Part shown: piece by piece, positions 1 through 7,668 of the stretch
How positions within the stretch are numbered: position 1 is the first letter of the stretch
Layout of the letters: every line of letters starts with the position of its first letter
Source: a virus
DNA length: 29,902 bases
IMG/VR virus record: IMGVR_UViG_3300021108_000008
Span: 1-29,902 of that record
Reading direction: 5' to 3' (one strand)
Notes under the pieces: model-generated
Database searches by the model: none
What the model was told of the DNA's origin: nothing
What the model saw: only the letters and a program-made list of their open reading frames with translations
Position numbers and translations under genes: made by a program

Positions 1-2
1 TA

Positions 3-86
3 ACTAAAGAAATGTTTTTAAGTCGTCGTAATATAGGATTAAAATGTTGGAAAGAGTTTGAAGAATTAAGGGGGGATAACGCATGA
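3..86 (+). CDS. C-terminal end of an upstream protein (partial)
   Basis: An open frame enters from the left edge and gives 27 residues before TGA. The stop overlaps the next start as ATGA, the junction style used throughout this window, which supports a real gene. The visible tail contains RRNIGLKCWKEFEEL, which resembles the helix-hairpin-helix end of an RNA polymerase alpha C-terminal-like domain (pattern RNxGxKxxxEhxxL). That resemblance is only suggestive on so few residues. Function is not known. Confidence 0.4.
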   Translation, partial: TKEMFLSRRNIGLKCWKEFEELRGDNA

Positions 87-307
87 AAAAGCAAACAGCC
101 GTTGAGTGGTTACAAGAACCATTAGAACACATTTTAACACATGAGCAACAAATGCAGGTTATAGGTTTATTCCAACAAGCCAAAGCAATGGAAAAGGATC
201 AGATACTTGAAGCTTATCGTGAAGGAAGAACAGACCAACAAAGCGGAATGGAAAAGTTCCACAATCGCAGTTCTGCTTCCTACTACAACCAAAACTATGG
301 CTCATGA
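83..307 (+). CDS. Small hypothetical phage protein, 74 aa
   Basis: Acidic, mostly helical small protein. It begins MKKQTAVEWLQEPLEHIL, has a central QAKAMEKDQILEAYREG helix and ends in a YYNQNYGS tail. The layout of a TAVEWL start, an AxxMEKxQI centre and a YYN tail is one I recognise from small proteins of unknown function in Bacteroidetes phage early regions. It overlaps the helicase gene by ATGA. A G-rich run (GGGGGG about 10 bases before the ATG) is one of the few Shine-Dalgarno-like sequences in the window. No catalytic motif is visible. Confidence 0.7.
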   Translation: MKKQTAVEWLQEPLEHILTHEQQMQVIGLFQQAKAMEKDQILEAYREGRTDQQSGMEKFHNRSSASYYNQNYGS

Positions 308-1806
308 TCCTGAGACCCTACCAAGAGCGATTTATCAACAACATCGCTGCGAAGCTGCGCACCCATCGTAAGGTGGTTGCTCAGCTCGCAACAGGCGGAG
401 GCAAGACAGTATGCTTCGCTGCGATATGTGACCGCTACTGCGCGAAGTCCACGCAAGATGTCTTGATACTCGTTCACCGCGAAGAACTGCTAACACAAGC
501 AGCGAAAGCCATCAACCTGCCAGTGCAAAAAGTTGTGGCCGGAATGAAGACCATCCCACATGCTCGCGTTTATGTCGCAATGGTTGAATCAGCTCACAAG
601 CGGCTTGCGATGTTCAGCAACATCGGCTTGGTGATAGTTGACGAGTGCCACATCGGTAACTTTACCAAGGTGATTGAGCACTTCGAAGAGCCGTTCATCA
701 TCGGATTCACTGCCACTCCACTTGCCGCCAAGAAGACCAATCCACTGCGCAACTACTTCACCGACATCGTGTGCGGCATCGACATCCCAGAACTTATTGA
801 GCAGGGATTCCTTTGCCAGGACATTACCTACTCCGCAAAAACTATTGTGCAGCGAGCTCAGCTAAAGATGAAAGCAGGCGAGTTTGATCAAGCGCAAATG
901 GCTGCGATTTATAAAAACCCAAAGTACATCGACACAACTATAAACGCATACAAGCAGCACTCAATTGACCGCAAGACAATAATCTTTAATTGCAATGTAG
1001 AGCACTCGCAAGCAGTGAATGCCGCCTTCCTTGCACAAGGATTTAACTCGCGCCATCTTGATGCTGATTCAAGCGACAGAGCCGAAGTTCTCGAGTGGTT
1101 TGCTAAAACTCCAAATGCCATCCTTAACAACATCGGAATCGCAACAACAGGCTTCGATCAGCCTGACATCGAAACGGTAATCGTTAACAAGGCAACAGCA
1201 TCGATGCCTTTATGGTTGCAGATGTGCGGCAGAGGTGCTCGTCCCCATCCAGTCAAGCTCGCATTCACCATCATCGACCTTGGTGGTAACTGCGAAGTGC
1301 ACGGGCTTTGGAGGATGCAGCGCAAATGGGAGCAGATATTCCATAACCCAAAGAAGCCAGGTGAAGGGGTTGCTCCAGTTAAAGACTGCCCAATGTGCGA
1401 GGCCCGACATCATACTGCAAAGATGGTTTGTGATGCCATCCCTTATGGTCAACTATTCCCCTGCGGATATGAGTTTCCAAAAGTGGTGGTGCTCGATGAA
1501 GGCATTGAGGACTTTATCGAGATGGGCAATGCAATCGACATCAAGAAGCTAATCAAGATGAACGAGCATCACAAAGAATACCGGTCACTATTCGTATCAA
1601 TTGAACACGTTGCTATGCTTGCGAAAAAGACCCTAAAAGAAATTAATGAAGAGAACTATATCGAAATAGAAAAAAAGAATCACGAAATTGCCAGGCTCTG
1701 GTGTAAGCAAAAAAACAGAAGATTCAATCACTTCCATCGTAAGCTTGCGGATGAGAAATTAAAAACAATGCTAAATCAATTATACAATGCTCATCTCTCA
1801 CTATAA
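304..1806 (+). CDS. SF2 DEAD/DEAH-type helicase with C-terminal Cys cluster
   Basis: A 500-residue superfamily 2 helicase, expected to use ATP to unwind or translocate on DNA during phage replication. Visible motifs are RPYQ (4-7), Walker A TGGGKT (30-35), Walker B DECH (113-116), motif III TATP (136-139) and the arginine-finger motif QMCGRGARP (306-314). These place it in the type III restriction subunit/SSL2-like group. After the helicase core, C362, C365, C376 and C387 form a likely zinc knuckle, followed by a charged, lysine-rich C-terminal helix region. The start overlaps the previous stop by ATGA and the end overlaps the primase start by 20 bases, so the three genes look translationally coupled. 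The exact polarity and substrate cannot be read from sequence. Confidence 0.92.
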   Translation: MILRPYQERFINNIAAKLRTHRKVVAQLATGGGKTVCFAAICDRYCAKSTQDVLILVHREELLTQAAKAINLPVQKVVAGMKTIPHARVYVAMVESAHKRLAMFSNIGLVIVDECHIGNFTKVIEHFEEPFIIGFTATPLAAKKTNPLRNYFTDIVCGIDIPELIEQGFLCQDITYSAKTIVQRAQLKMKAGEFDQAQMAAIYKNPKYIDTTINAYKQHSIDRKTIIFNCNVEHSQAVNAAFLAQGFNSRHLDADSSDRAEVLEWFAKTPNAILNNIGIATTGFDQPDIETVIVNKATASMPLWLQMCGRGARPHPVKLAFTIIDLGGNCEVHGLWRMQRKWEQIFHNPKKPGEGVAPVKDCPMCEARHHTAKMVCDAIPYGQLFPCGYEFPKVVVLDEGIEDFIEMGNAIDIKKLIKMNEHHKEYRSLFVSIEHVAMLAKKTLKEINEENYIEIEKKNHEIARLWCKQKNRRFNHFHRKLADEKLKTMLNQLYNAHLSL

Positions 1807-3916
1807 AAACTTCCACGACAAGCAAGATGTCGACATGGAAATTGATACCTTCCTCGAAGGAGTACAGCTTGGCAAGTGGCAAGACATCGCCCTTGAAGTA
1901 CGCAATGCTCCCAACAAAGAAATCAAAGACCTAATAAAAAAGAAAGCTCCACTGGTAACACCAAGCGGATCATTCTCAGAGCGCAAAGTCGATGGACTCC
2001 GAAAGCACTCCAACTTCATAGCCATCGACATCGACAACCTCGATGATGCCGCAGAAACCAAGAAGCGCATAGGTGCTGACCCCTATATATATGCTGCATT
2101 CATCTCCATCAGCGGACAAGGGCTCTGCCTTTTTATCAAGATAGATGGCTCACGGCATCTCGATGCCTTCAACGCAATCGCTGCCTACCTTTACAACGAG
2201 TACCAACTTATTGTGGATCAGTCCGGCAAGGATGTATCTCGAGCTCGCTTTGTCTCATACGATCCATTCCTGCTTCTCAACACCAAGTCAGCAACATTCA
2301 AGAAGTATCTTCCCAAAAAGAAGGAGCCAAAGCATCCAAAGGTGATGGTAATAAAAACCGACTTTGATGCAATGATCAAGCAGATGGATGAGAAAGCCAT
2401 CAACCTATGCGAAGACTATTCCGATTGGGTGAGCATCTGCTTCTCACTTGTTTCCGAGTTCCAAGAGCAGGGCCGCGAATACTTTCACACGCTATCATCG
2501 CACTCCTCCAAGTACAACTCACTCGACTGCGACAGCCAGTTCGATGCCTGCCTTAAGAATCACAGCGAGACAAAAGGCAAGAAGTCGACAATCGGCACGA
2601 TTTACTTTCACGCTAAGCAAAACGGCATCGACATCTACTCAGAGCACACCAAGGCAATTGCGCGATTCACAACATCGCAAAAAGCGGCAGGGCTTTCAGC
2701 GGACAGCATTGTTAAGTCACTCGAGGTTTCTGGATACAGTCCTGAGGAGTCAAAAGAAATAGTTGAGCAGATAGTAAGCAAGGATATCAAATTTAAATCG
2801 GATAGCGTAAGCAGTGACATTGCTGCATTCGTTAACACCTACGACCTTCGCAGGAACTTAATCACTCGCAACATCGAGCTAAGCGGCAAGCCAATCGATG
2901 ACAACGACATCAACTCCATCTTCCTTGATTCAAAAGCAGTTTTCAAAGAGTCAACAAAAGACCTAATAAGCTCTATACTTTTCTCCAATCGCATATCGAG
3001 CTTCAACCCATTGCATGAATTCTTTGAGCAGGATCTCTTCCAACCTACCAACTTTCAATATCCTAACCTTCAGCTGCTTCTTGCCAGTGTAATCTCAGAC
3101 ACGCCGAACTACGATATGTACATCACTCGATGGCTACTATCGGCTGTCGCTTCTGCTTACGGAATCCATTCTCCATTAGTGCTGATTTTATGCGGCGAGA
3201 AGCAAGGCACTGGAAAAACACATTGGTTCCGGTATCTCCTTCCAAAAGAACTGCGCTACCTATTTGCTGAGTCCAAGATGGATGCAGGAAAGGATGACGA
3301 AATACTGATGTGCAAGAAGTGGTTTATCCTTGATGACGAGTACGGCGGAAAATCCAAGAAGGAAGACAAGCGACTTAAGGAACTAACATCAAAAGAATTC
3401 ATCAACGTGCGCGAGCCATACGGCAGAGTATCCAATGATCTTAGAAGGCTTGCGGTATTCTGCGGAACATCAAATGAAACGCAGCTGCTTAATGATCCGA
3501 CAGGAAACCGCAGGCAGATACCTTTGCACGTACTTGACATTGACCACGAGCTTTACAATCAGTGCGACAAGGCTGCACTTTGGCGCGAGCTTTTCCACAT
3601 GTTCCAAGCAGGATGCGAGTACACCATCCTCAAAGAAGATATCATGAAGCTAAACGAAGCAACAGAAATGTTCAAGCTATCTACACCTGAAGAGGATTTA
3701 ATACACAAGAAGCTTCAACCAGGTGGATACACCACCTATGGAGAATGGATGTCGCTCACCGAAATCCAACAGTACTTAATGGTTGAAACCAAATTTAACT
3801 ATCTCAGCATTCAGCGCATTGGATCCATTTTGACATCCCTTGGATATGAAAAGCAACGTAAAATGCTCAACCAATCTAAAGTCATGATGTACTTCGTTAG
3901 CCGCAATCCATTATAA
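1787..3916 (+). CDS. Primase-helicase replication protein (BT4734-like / VirE family)
   Basis: A 709-residue multidomain replication protein. The N-terminal part (about 1-165) is a BT4734-like/VirE_N primase-polymerase domain: it shows the opening SHYKNFHD, the catalytic-type AIDIDNL (D81, D83), SISGQG (107-112) and SRARFVSYDP (151-160). Residues about 200-265 look like a PriCT-2 linker (DYSDWVSICFSL). The C-terminal half is a VirE-type helicase with Walker A GEKQGTGKT (470-478), Walker B FILDDEYGG (about 513-521) and a sensor-like FCGTSNE. The start at 1787 is preferred over a later ATG at 1835 because the SHYKNFHD segment belongs to the family. Expected role: primer synthesis and unwinding at the phage origin. 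The adjacent repeat-rich non-coding region fits that role. Confidence 0.9.
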   Translation: MLISHYKNFHDKQDVDMEIDTFLEGVQLGKWQDIALEVRNAPNKEIKDLIKKKAPLVTPSGSFSERKVDGLRKHSNFIAIDIDNLDDAAETKKRIGADPYIYAAFISISGQGLCLFIKIDGSRHLDAFNAIAAYLYNEYQLIVDQSGKDVSRARFVSYDPFLLLNTKSATFKKYLPKKKEPKHPKVMVIKTDFDAMIKQMDEKAINLCEDYSDWVSICFSLVSEFQEQGREYFHTLSSHSSKYNSLDCDSQFDACLKNHSETKGKKSTIGTIYFHAKQNGIDIYSEHTKAIARFTTSQKAAGLSADSIVKSLEVSGYSPEESKEIVEQIVSKDIKFKSDSVSSDIAAFVNTYDLRRNLITRNIELSGKPIDDNDINSIFLDSKAVFKESTKDLISSILFSNRISSFNPLHEFFEQDLFQPTNFQYPNLQLLLASVISDTPNYDMYITRWLLSAVASAYGIHSPLVLILCGEKQGTGKTHWFRYLLPKELRYLFAESKMDAGKDDEILMCKKWFILDDEYGGKSKKEDKRLKELTSKEFINVREPYGRVSNDLRRLAVFCGTSNETQLLNDPTGNRRQIPLHVLDIDHELYNQCDKAALWRELFHMFQAGCEYTILKEDIMKLNEATEMFKLSTPEEDLIHKKLQPGGYTTYGEWMSLTEIQQYLMVETKFNYLSIQRIGSILTSLGYEKQRKMLNQSKVMMYFVSRNPL

Positions 3917-3927
3917 ATGGACAGCAT

Positions 3928-3957
3928 TGGACAGCTTACTATTTTCAAAGCTGTCCA
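3928..3957. repeat. Perfect 10-bp inverted repeat (TGGACAGCTT/AAGCTGTCCA)
   Basis: TGGACAGCTT at 3928-3937 is exactly complementary to AAGCTGTCCA at 3948-3957, with a 10-base AT-rich loop. A second partial copy, ATGGACAGC at 3917-3925, can also pair with GCTGTCCAT at 3950-3958, so two alternative stems share one arm. There is no T-run after it, so it does not look like an intrinsic terminator. It could be a protein-binding site or an origin hairpin. Confidence 0.7.
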
Positions 3958-4027
3958 TCGGAAACCAATGGCACTCTAAGTTCGCAGAGCATTTGGACAG
4001 GAGACACCCTACTTATCTATTAATAAC

Positions 4028-4074
4028 TATATATATACACACACATGCACACACACACACACACACGCACACAT
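4028..4074. repeat. 47-bp alternating pyrimidine-purine (TA)n(CA)n microsatellite
   Basis: An unbroken alternating tract of TA steps followed by CA steps, with single TG and CG interruptions that keep the alternation. Simple repeats this long are unusual in compact phage genomes. Such tracts can adopt Z-form or unwind easily under supercoiling. Length variation by slippage is likely. Confidence 0.85.
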
Positions 4075-4130
4075 TATGTCACCCTCCAAAGTGCGAAATG
4101 TCGGATGTCCATCATGTCCGCCTGTCCAAA

Positions 4131-4475
4131 ATGAGCGAAGTTGCAACCCAAGCGAAAGCCTTCCAAAACCTTTGGAACGCACGCCCAGACTTAAGAGGAC
4201 GCATATTTGCGATCAATAACAACTCCATCAACGGCATCAAGGGAGCAATGAATAAAGCGATGGGAGTCATTGCCGGTGTTGCTGACATGTGCTACCTCAA
4301 GCCAGAAGGCAAGACTTGTTGGATTGAGTGGAAGACAGACATCGGCAAACAGTCACCTCAGCAGATCACCTTTGAGAAGCTTTGCAGATCACTGGGCCAC
4401 GAGTATCACATTGTAAGAAGTGAAGCGGAATTTTTAAACATCATCAACCATGACGACCGAGGAGAAGATAATTAA
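4131..4475 (+). CDS. VRR-NUC domain nuclease
   Basis: A 114-residue protein made almost entirely of a VRR-NUC (PD-(D/E)xK superfamily) domain. Visible motifs are GVAD (49-52), the IEWK segment (65-68) giving the catalytic E-x-K pair E66/K68, and KQSPQQ (73-78), in the usual order and spacing of the small stand-alone phage versions. These are thought to be structure-specific nucleases acting on branched DNA. I start the gene at ATG 4131; ATG 4098 (11 residues longer) is possible. The frame stays open back to 3927 only through the CA repeat and is not believable as protein there. It overlaps the next gene by 26 bases. Confidence 0.85.
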   Translation: MSEVATQAKAFQNLWNARPDLRGRIFAINNNSINGIKGAMNKAMGVIAGVADMCYLKPEGKTCWIEWKTDIGKQSPQQITFEKLCRSLGHEYHIVRSEAEFLNIINHDDRGEDN

Positions 4476-4704
4476 GACGATGAACGAATACTATCCCATC
4501 GAGGGAAAGATTGTCGATGGCTGCGTGACCTATCATTCAACACAGCGCACGCATGAAAGCTTCAGGTTGCACTTGATCAATTCCAATCCCGAGAGCATCG
4601 TGTACAGTTACTACTTAAGCAGATGCGCAAAGTGGATTAAGACTTTAAAATTGCATAATCAAAAGTTAATTCCTATCTTTGTGCCCAATGGAACAGAAGA
4701 TTGA
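4450..4704 (+). CDS. Hypothetical protein, 84 aa
   Basis: Small protein with no motif I recognise. It has an acidic start (MTTEEKIIKTMNEYY), a central GKIVDGCVTYHS strand-like segment and a basic, aromatic C-terminal half. It overlaps the nuclease gene by 26 bases and contains the promoter for the next gene within its coding end. Its place between nuclease and terminase genes suggests a DNA-metabolism accessory role, which is inference only. Confidence 0.65.
   Translation: MTTEEKIIKTMNEYYPIEGKIVDGCVTYHSTQRTHESFRLHLINSNPESIVYSYYLSRCAKWIKTLKLHNQKLIPIFVPNGTED
4651..4681 (+). promoter_or_regulatory. Bacteroidetes-type promoter, TTG-N20-TATCTTTG
   Basis: TTG at 4651-4653 and TATCTTTG at 4674-4681 are separated by 20 bases, which matches the known -33/-7 consensus of Bacteroidetes. 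The ATG at 4688 lies only 7 bases after the -7 box, so the transcript would be leaderless or carry a leader of a few bases. It would start transcription of the small genes leading into the terminases. Confidence 0.6.
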
Positions 4705-4864
4705 GAACAGAGGCGGCAAGAGAAAAGGAGCAGGCCCGAAGTTTATCTACGGCGAGGACACCTGCAACATCACATTGCGAGTGCCCAAGAGCAAGAAGGA
4801 AGAAATTAAGAAGATGATATACAGAATGCTTGACTCATACAAAACGATTAACGATGGCTGCTAA
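4688..4864 (+). CDS. Small basic protein with NRGGKRKGAGPK motif, 58 aa
   Basis: Starts at ATG 4688; an in-frame TTG at 4679 is rejected because it overlaps the -7 promoter box. The N-terminus carries ENRGGKRKGAGPKF, the GGxRxGAGxP signature common at the start of small phage and plasmid DNA-associated proteins. It is followed by a segment (ITLRVPKSKKEEIKKMI) that resembles ribbon-helix-helix or CopG-like proteins. DNA binding is plausible. It overlaps both neighbours. Confidence 0.65.
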   Translation: MEQKIENRGGKRKGAGPKFIYGEDTCNITLRVPKSKKEEIKKMIYRMLDSYKTINDGC

Positions 4865-5153
4865 CAGATGGAGAAGTGGATACATGAGGCTGCAAGATGA
4901 CAGCTTCACTGGATACTTGACACCTATCGGATCAGTGCAAGACGTTGAGGTGACATTCAAGCTTAAGGTAATGCAGCAGATCATGGAGGCATCGGAAGAT
5001 ATCCAGATGGAAGTGCCGAACGAATATCTTATCGGATCACTTAAGCAGAATGATGAAGGATACTTCACTGCCGATGTTATTATCTACAATAAAGTTGTAA
5101 GATTGAAATTGACAGAGGACGAAATCAAGCGCAGCAAAACACTATCTTTGTAA
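4854..5153 (+). CDS. Hypothetical protein, 99 aa
   Basis: Starts at ATG 4854 inside the end of the previous gene; an upstream TTG at 4830 is less likely. The protein is predicted mixed alpha/beta, with strand-like segments (SFTGYLTPIG, VEVTFKLKVM) and an acidic centre. I do not recognise the family. It lies in the small-gene run before the terminases. Confidence 0.6.
   Translation: MAANRWRSGYMRLQDDSFTGYLTPIGSVQDVEVTFKLKVMQQIMEASEDIQMEVPNEYLIGSLKQNDEGYFTADVIIYNKVVRLKLTEDEIKRSKTLSL
5143..5150 (+). promoter_or_regulatory. Possible -7 box TATCTTTG
   Basis: TATCTTTG ends 8 bases before the ATG at 5158. No TTG lies at the right distance upstream, and the box is inside coding sequence, so it may be chance. 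The closeness to a start matches other promoters in this window. Confidence 0.3.
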
Positions 5154-5157
5154 AACT

Positions 5158-5292
5158 ATGCCACTATTCCAAGGCGACTCGCCACAAGTGATTCAGATGA
5201 ACATCAGAAAGCTAATCGATGAAGGCTATGCACCATTGCAAGCTGTGGCGATTGCGAATGCAGAAGCGGCTAAGTTTAAGAAGCGAAACTGA
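5158..5292 (+). CDS. Small hypothetical protein, 44 aa
   Basis: ATG at 5158, TGA at 5290-5292. The protein begins MPLFQGDSPQVIQMNIRKLI and continues with DEGYAPLQAVAIANAEAAK. The N-terminal PLxxG and the pattern IxxLxxEGYxxxQAVAIAxxxA recur in very small proteins of many tailed phages, so this is probably a genuine gene despite its size. Its role is unknown. Confidence 0.6.
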   Translation: MPLFQGDSPQVIQMNIRKLIDEGYAPLQAVAIANAEAAKFKKRN

Positions 5293-5312
5293 AACAGACA
5301 AAAAACAGACGT

Positions 5313-5615
5313 ATGGCATTCCCACATGACGGCAAGAAGATGAAGAAGGGGGAGACGTTGAATCCTAACGGCAGACCTCGCAAGCTTCCAGAGCTGAGCA
5401 AGCTAATGGCAGACATCTTGGGCGATGAGAAGAACGGCCTAACAACTGCCGAGCGAATCCTCAAGGCAATTGAAGCCAAGGCATTAAAGGGCGACATCAA
5501 GGCGGCAGAGATGCTGCTTGATCGAGGCTACGGCAAACCGAAGCAAACGACCGACACCAACATCACAAGCACTGAGCCATTGGTGATACTATTGACTGAG
5601 CCAAAGGTTGAATGA
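5313..5615 (+). CDS. Putative small terminase / DUF5681-like protein
   Basis: A 100-residue protein overlapping the large terminase gene by ATGA. It has the NPNGRPRK signature (17-24) followed by a helical region with ILKAIEAKALKGDIKAA and the end motif LLDRGYGKPKQ (about 68-78). This arrangement is typical of DUF5681-like or small-terminase-like proteins placed just before terL. It is expected to recognise phage DNA for packaging. No experimental small-terminase fold can be read from sequence, so the role rests on position and motif. Confidence 0.65.
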   Translation: MAFPHDGKKMKKGETLNPNGRPRKLPELSKLMADILGDEKNGLTTAERILKAIEAKALKGDIKAAEMLLDRGYGKPKQTTDTNITSTEPLVILLTEPKVE

Positions 5616-6889
5616 GTTACCAGTTGTTCGAGTCTCAGACGGTTGCATTCAGGCAAGTGATCAGTGGCGAATACAGGGTGATTGTTTTCGGAGGCGCAAT
5701 TCGTGGCGGCAAATCGGTTTGGTTGCTGCTTACACTTTCATACCTAGCACTTCATTTCGCAGGATCAAGATGGGTGATCATCCGCAAGTCACTGCCCGAC
5801 CTTAAGCGTACCACCTTCCCGAGCTTTACTGCACTGCTCGGAGATGGGTTGAACGCACATGTCAAGAGTTGGAACAGAGACACCAATGTTGTGACGTTTA
5901 ACAACGGCAGTGAGCTCATCTTCATGGCGGAAAGCTTTGACGATGACAAAGACCTCAACAGGTTTCGTGGATTGGAGATCAACGGCGCAGGGCTCGATGA
6001 GGTGAACGAGCTGCAAGAGGTTACGTTCTACAAGGTGCAGGAAAGGATTGGCAGTTGGAACAAGGCGCATGGCAAGCCGCCAATCGTTTGCCTTGCTACG
6101 TGCAACCCTGCAAACAATTGGGTGAAGTCCATCATCTACGATAGGTATCGAGACAACAGCCTTCCTGAGAAGTGGAGTTACATACCATCGAAGATCACCG
6201 ACAACCCACACATTCCGCTTGAGTACCTTGAGAGCTTGAAGGAGTTGCCGCCTGTCCAGTACCAAAGATTCGTGGAGGGTGATTGGGACATCTTGGATGA
6301 CGTTGCTAATCCGTTCCTTTACGAGTGGCAGGACGAGAAGCACATCGATGACAGCGTTGTGCTCAATCGCAACATACCGATATTCATCTCAGTCGATTTC
6401 AATATCAACCCACTCTGCGCATTGGTCATCCAACAGCTACCTCGTGGCTGCGTGGTGGTCGATGAGATTAAGATTGAGAAGGGGAGCGTTGATGCGTTCT
6501 GCGATCACATCGAGCGCATGGGGATACCAATGGGCTTGCTGCGCATCACAGGCGATGCAATGGGCAAAGGTGGCACAGTGCAACAACGAGACAATTCGAG
6601 TGCTTACACGCAGATCAAACGGCGGCTGCACCTCAGCGATTCGCAGATCATCATTCCTGCCAATCCAACCCACTACAACAGCCGCATCGATTGCAACGCA
6701 GCACTCCGCAAGCTTGACATCAGAGCCAACTCGGTGCGGTGCAAGGGCTTCGTGTTCGATGCTAAGCAAGTGCAGTGCGATGCGAACGGCAGCATCATCA
6801 AGAGCAACAGAAGAATCTTATCCGAGCGTGCTGACTTCTTGGATTGTTTTCGTTACTTTGTCAACGCAATCTTAAAGAGATACCTATGA
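5612..6889 (+). CDS. terL: Terminase large subunit
   Basis: A 425-residue packaging motor. The ATPase domain shows Walker A GGAIRGGKS (27-35, K34), Walker B GAGLDE (125-130, D129/E130) and the coupling-type TCNP (163-166). The C-terminal RNase H-like nuclease shows its acidic residues in VDFN (D262), TGDA (D315) and ADFLD (D408/D411). Length and motif order fit a complete PBSX/Terminase_6-type protein. It pumps DNA into the prohead and cuts concatemers, docking on the portal. The portal gene is unusually about 10 kb downstream here. Start and end overlap neighbours by ATGA. Confidence 0.95.
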   Translation: MSYQLFESQTVAFRQVISGEYRVIVFGGAIRGGKSVWLLLTLSYLALHFAGSRWVIIRKSLPDLKRTTFPSFTALLGDGLNAHVKSWNRDTNVVTFNNGSELIFMAESFDDDKDLNRFRGLEINGAGLDEVNELQEVTFYKVQERIGSWNKAHGKPPIVCLATCNPANNWVKSIIYDRYRDNSLPEKWSYIPSKITDNPHIPLEYLESLKELPPVQYQRFVEGDWDILDDVANPFLYEWQDEKHIDDSVVLNRNIPIFISVDFNINPLCALVIQQLPRGCVVVDEIKIEKGSVDAFCDHIERMGIPMGLLRITGDAMGKGGTVQQRDNSSAYTQIKRRLHLSDSQIIIPANPTHYNSRIDCNAALRKLDIRANSVRCKGFVFDAKQVQCDANGSIIKSNRRILSERADFLDCFRYFVNAILKRYL

Positions 6890-7212
6890 GCGTATGTTCA
6901 CCATGTTATGACGCAGGCAGTTATGTCAACGCTTGCCTGACAGAATTCACCTTTGGCATAGTTGAAGCAGATACAGAGTTCACTGTCTGGCTGCAACACA
7001 ATGCCACGCAGAAGATAATGCAGTTCACTGCAACGAGTGATGCGGAAGGCTACATCACCATTGAAGGCATTCAACTCGATCCACTTCAAGGCTATACGAT
7101 ATGGGTAACAATAGACGGTGTAGAGCAAGACATCACAGTCGATGGCGATATCTACAAGTGCTTATCATTCTCGGCTGCTTCGGTTGGGCAAAGTCCTGTG
7201 GTAATTCCATGA
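6886..7212 (+). CDS. Hypothetical beta-rich structural-type protein, 108 aa
   Basis: ATG at 6886 overlaps the terL stop (ATGA), preferred over an upstream start at 6844 inside terL. The N-terminus is Cys-rich (SVCSPCYDAGSYVNACL); the rest alternates short strands (EFTVWLQHNA, GYTIWVTIDG). Similar Cys-rich openings occur in two other structural candidates here, at 14420 and 23046. I suspect a minor virion or tail protein, but no known domain is evident. Confidence 0.6.
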   Translation: MSVCSPCYDAGSYVNACLTEFTFGIVEADTEFTVWLQHNATQKIMQFTATSDAEGYITIEGIQLDPLQGYTIWVTIDGVEQDITVDGDIYKCLSFSAASVGQSPVVIP

Positions 7213-7409
7213 GCAAGGTTAGCGCGATAATCAAAGGTTGGTGGTACATGCTACGAGGCAAGAACAACGAGCTTAGCAAACCACGCACTGCCATCTGTTC
7301 GCTGTGCCAACATAAGGACAAGCTGCTTAACTCATGCAATGCTTGCGGCTGCTTCCTTCCGGCTAAGACCAGAGTCGAAGATGCGGAGTGCCCTTTCGGA
7401 TACTGGTGA
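7209..7409 (+). CDS. Small Cys-rich zinc-finger-like protein, 66 aa
   Basis: ATG at 7209 overlaps the previous stop by ATGA. The C-terminal half has ICSLC, CNACGC and a final CPFGYW, that is CxxC, CxxCxC and C, resembling DUF6171-like small zinc-binding phage proteins. The N-terminal part is basic with a WW pair. Probably a zinc-stabilised protein; the partner is unknown. Confidence 0.6.
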   Translation: MSKVSAIIKGWWYMLRGKNNELSKPRTAICSLCQHKDKLLNSCNACGCFLPAKTRVEDAECPFGYW

Positions 7410-7410
7410 C

Positions 7411-7668
7411 ATGGCAGGCTTCATCCTTGTGCGCACGAAGTTGATTCATTTCATGGATACTGATGACGAGCAGCTGCAAGAGTTGACAGCGGAAGAGATG
7501 GGATACACGGACATCATTGTCAATGTCAATGAGATTATGTACGTGTTTGATGACGGGCATAACACAATCATCAAGATGTCGAATGCCAATGAGTTACAAG
7601 TAAAAGAATCAATACATGAAGTACATCAAAGAATTAAAAGGACGACTGCGCTCTTTATTGGGCAGTAA
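7411..7668 (+). CDS. Small FlbD-like protein, 85 aa
   Basis: Starts at ATG 7411, one base after the previous stop. The segment VNVNEIMYVF, then HNTIIKMSNANELQVKES, follows the pattern of FlbD-like and related short beta-proteins (VNxxxIxxV, then a T-I-x-L-S-N-G-x-x-h-x-V-K-E-S pattern). This type is frequent in Bacteroidetes phages; function unknown. The end overlaps the tail chaperone gene by 53 bases. Confidence 0.6.
   Translation: MAGFILVRTKLIHFMDTDDEQLQELTAEEMGYTDIIVNVNEIMYVFDDGHNTIIKMSNANELQVKESIHEVHQRIKRTTALFIGQ

Larger units (their letters stand above)
3917..4130 (+). other. Repeat-rich non-coding region, candidate replication origin
   Basis: This 214-base gap directly follows the primase-helicase gene. 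The motif TGGACAG occurs on the + strand at 3918, 3928 and 3994, and inverted (CTGTCCA) at 3951 and 4122; shorter ATGTCC copies lie at 4105 and 4114. They are followed by an AT-rich stretch (about 4010-4037) and an alternating pyrimidine-purine tract. Iteron-like repeats, an AT-rich segment and a neighbouring primase gene are the usual parts of an origin, but no function is shown by the sequence alone. A longer open frame crosses the region and would encode a His-Thr run; I judge that not coding. Confidence 0.4.

Noticed and set aside
3927-4130. N-terminal extension of the nuclease frame with a His-Thr run
   Set aside because: The run is only the translation of the CA microsatellite and precedes the conserved VRR-NUC domain; ATG 4131 (or 4098) gives a normal-sized protein.
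5789-6343. 184-aa reverse-strand open frame opposite terL
   Set aside because: It is an antisense shadow of a gene with all terminase motifs intact.
6279-6875. 198-aa forward open frame within terL
   Set aside because: Ser/Thr/Arg-rich out-of-frame reading of terL; no start context and a better frame exists.
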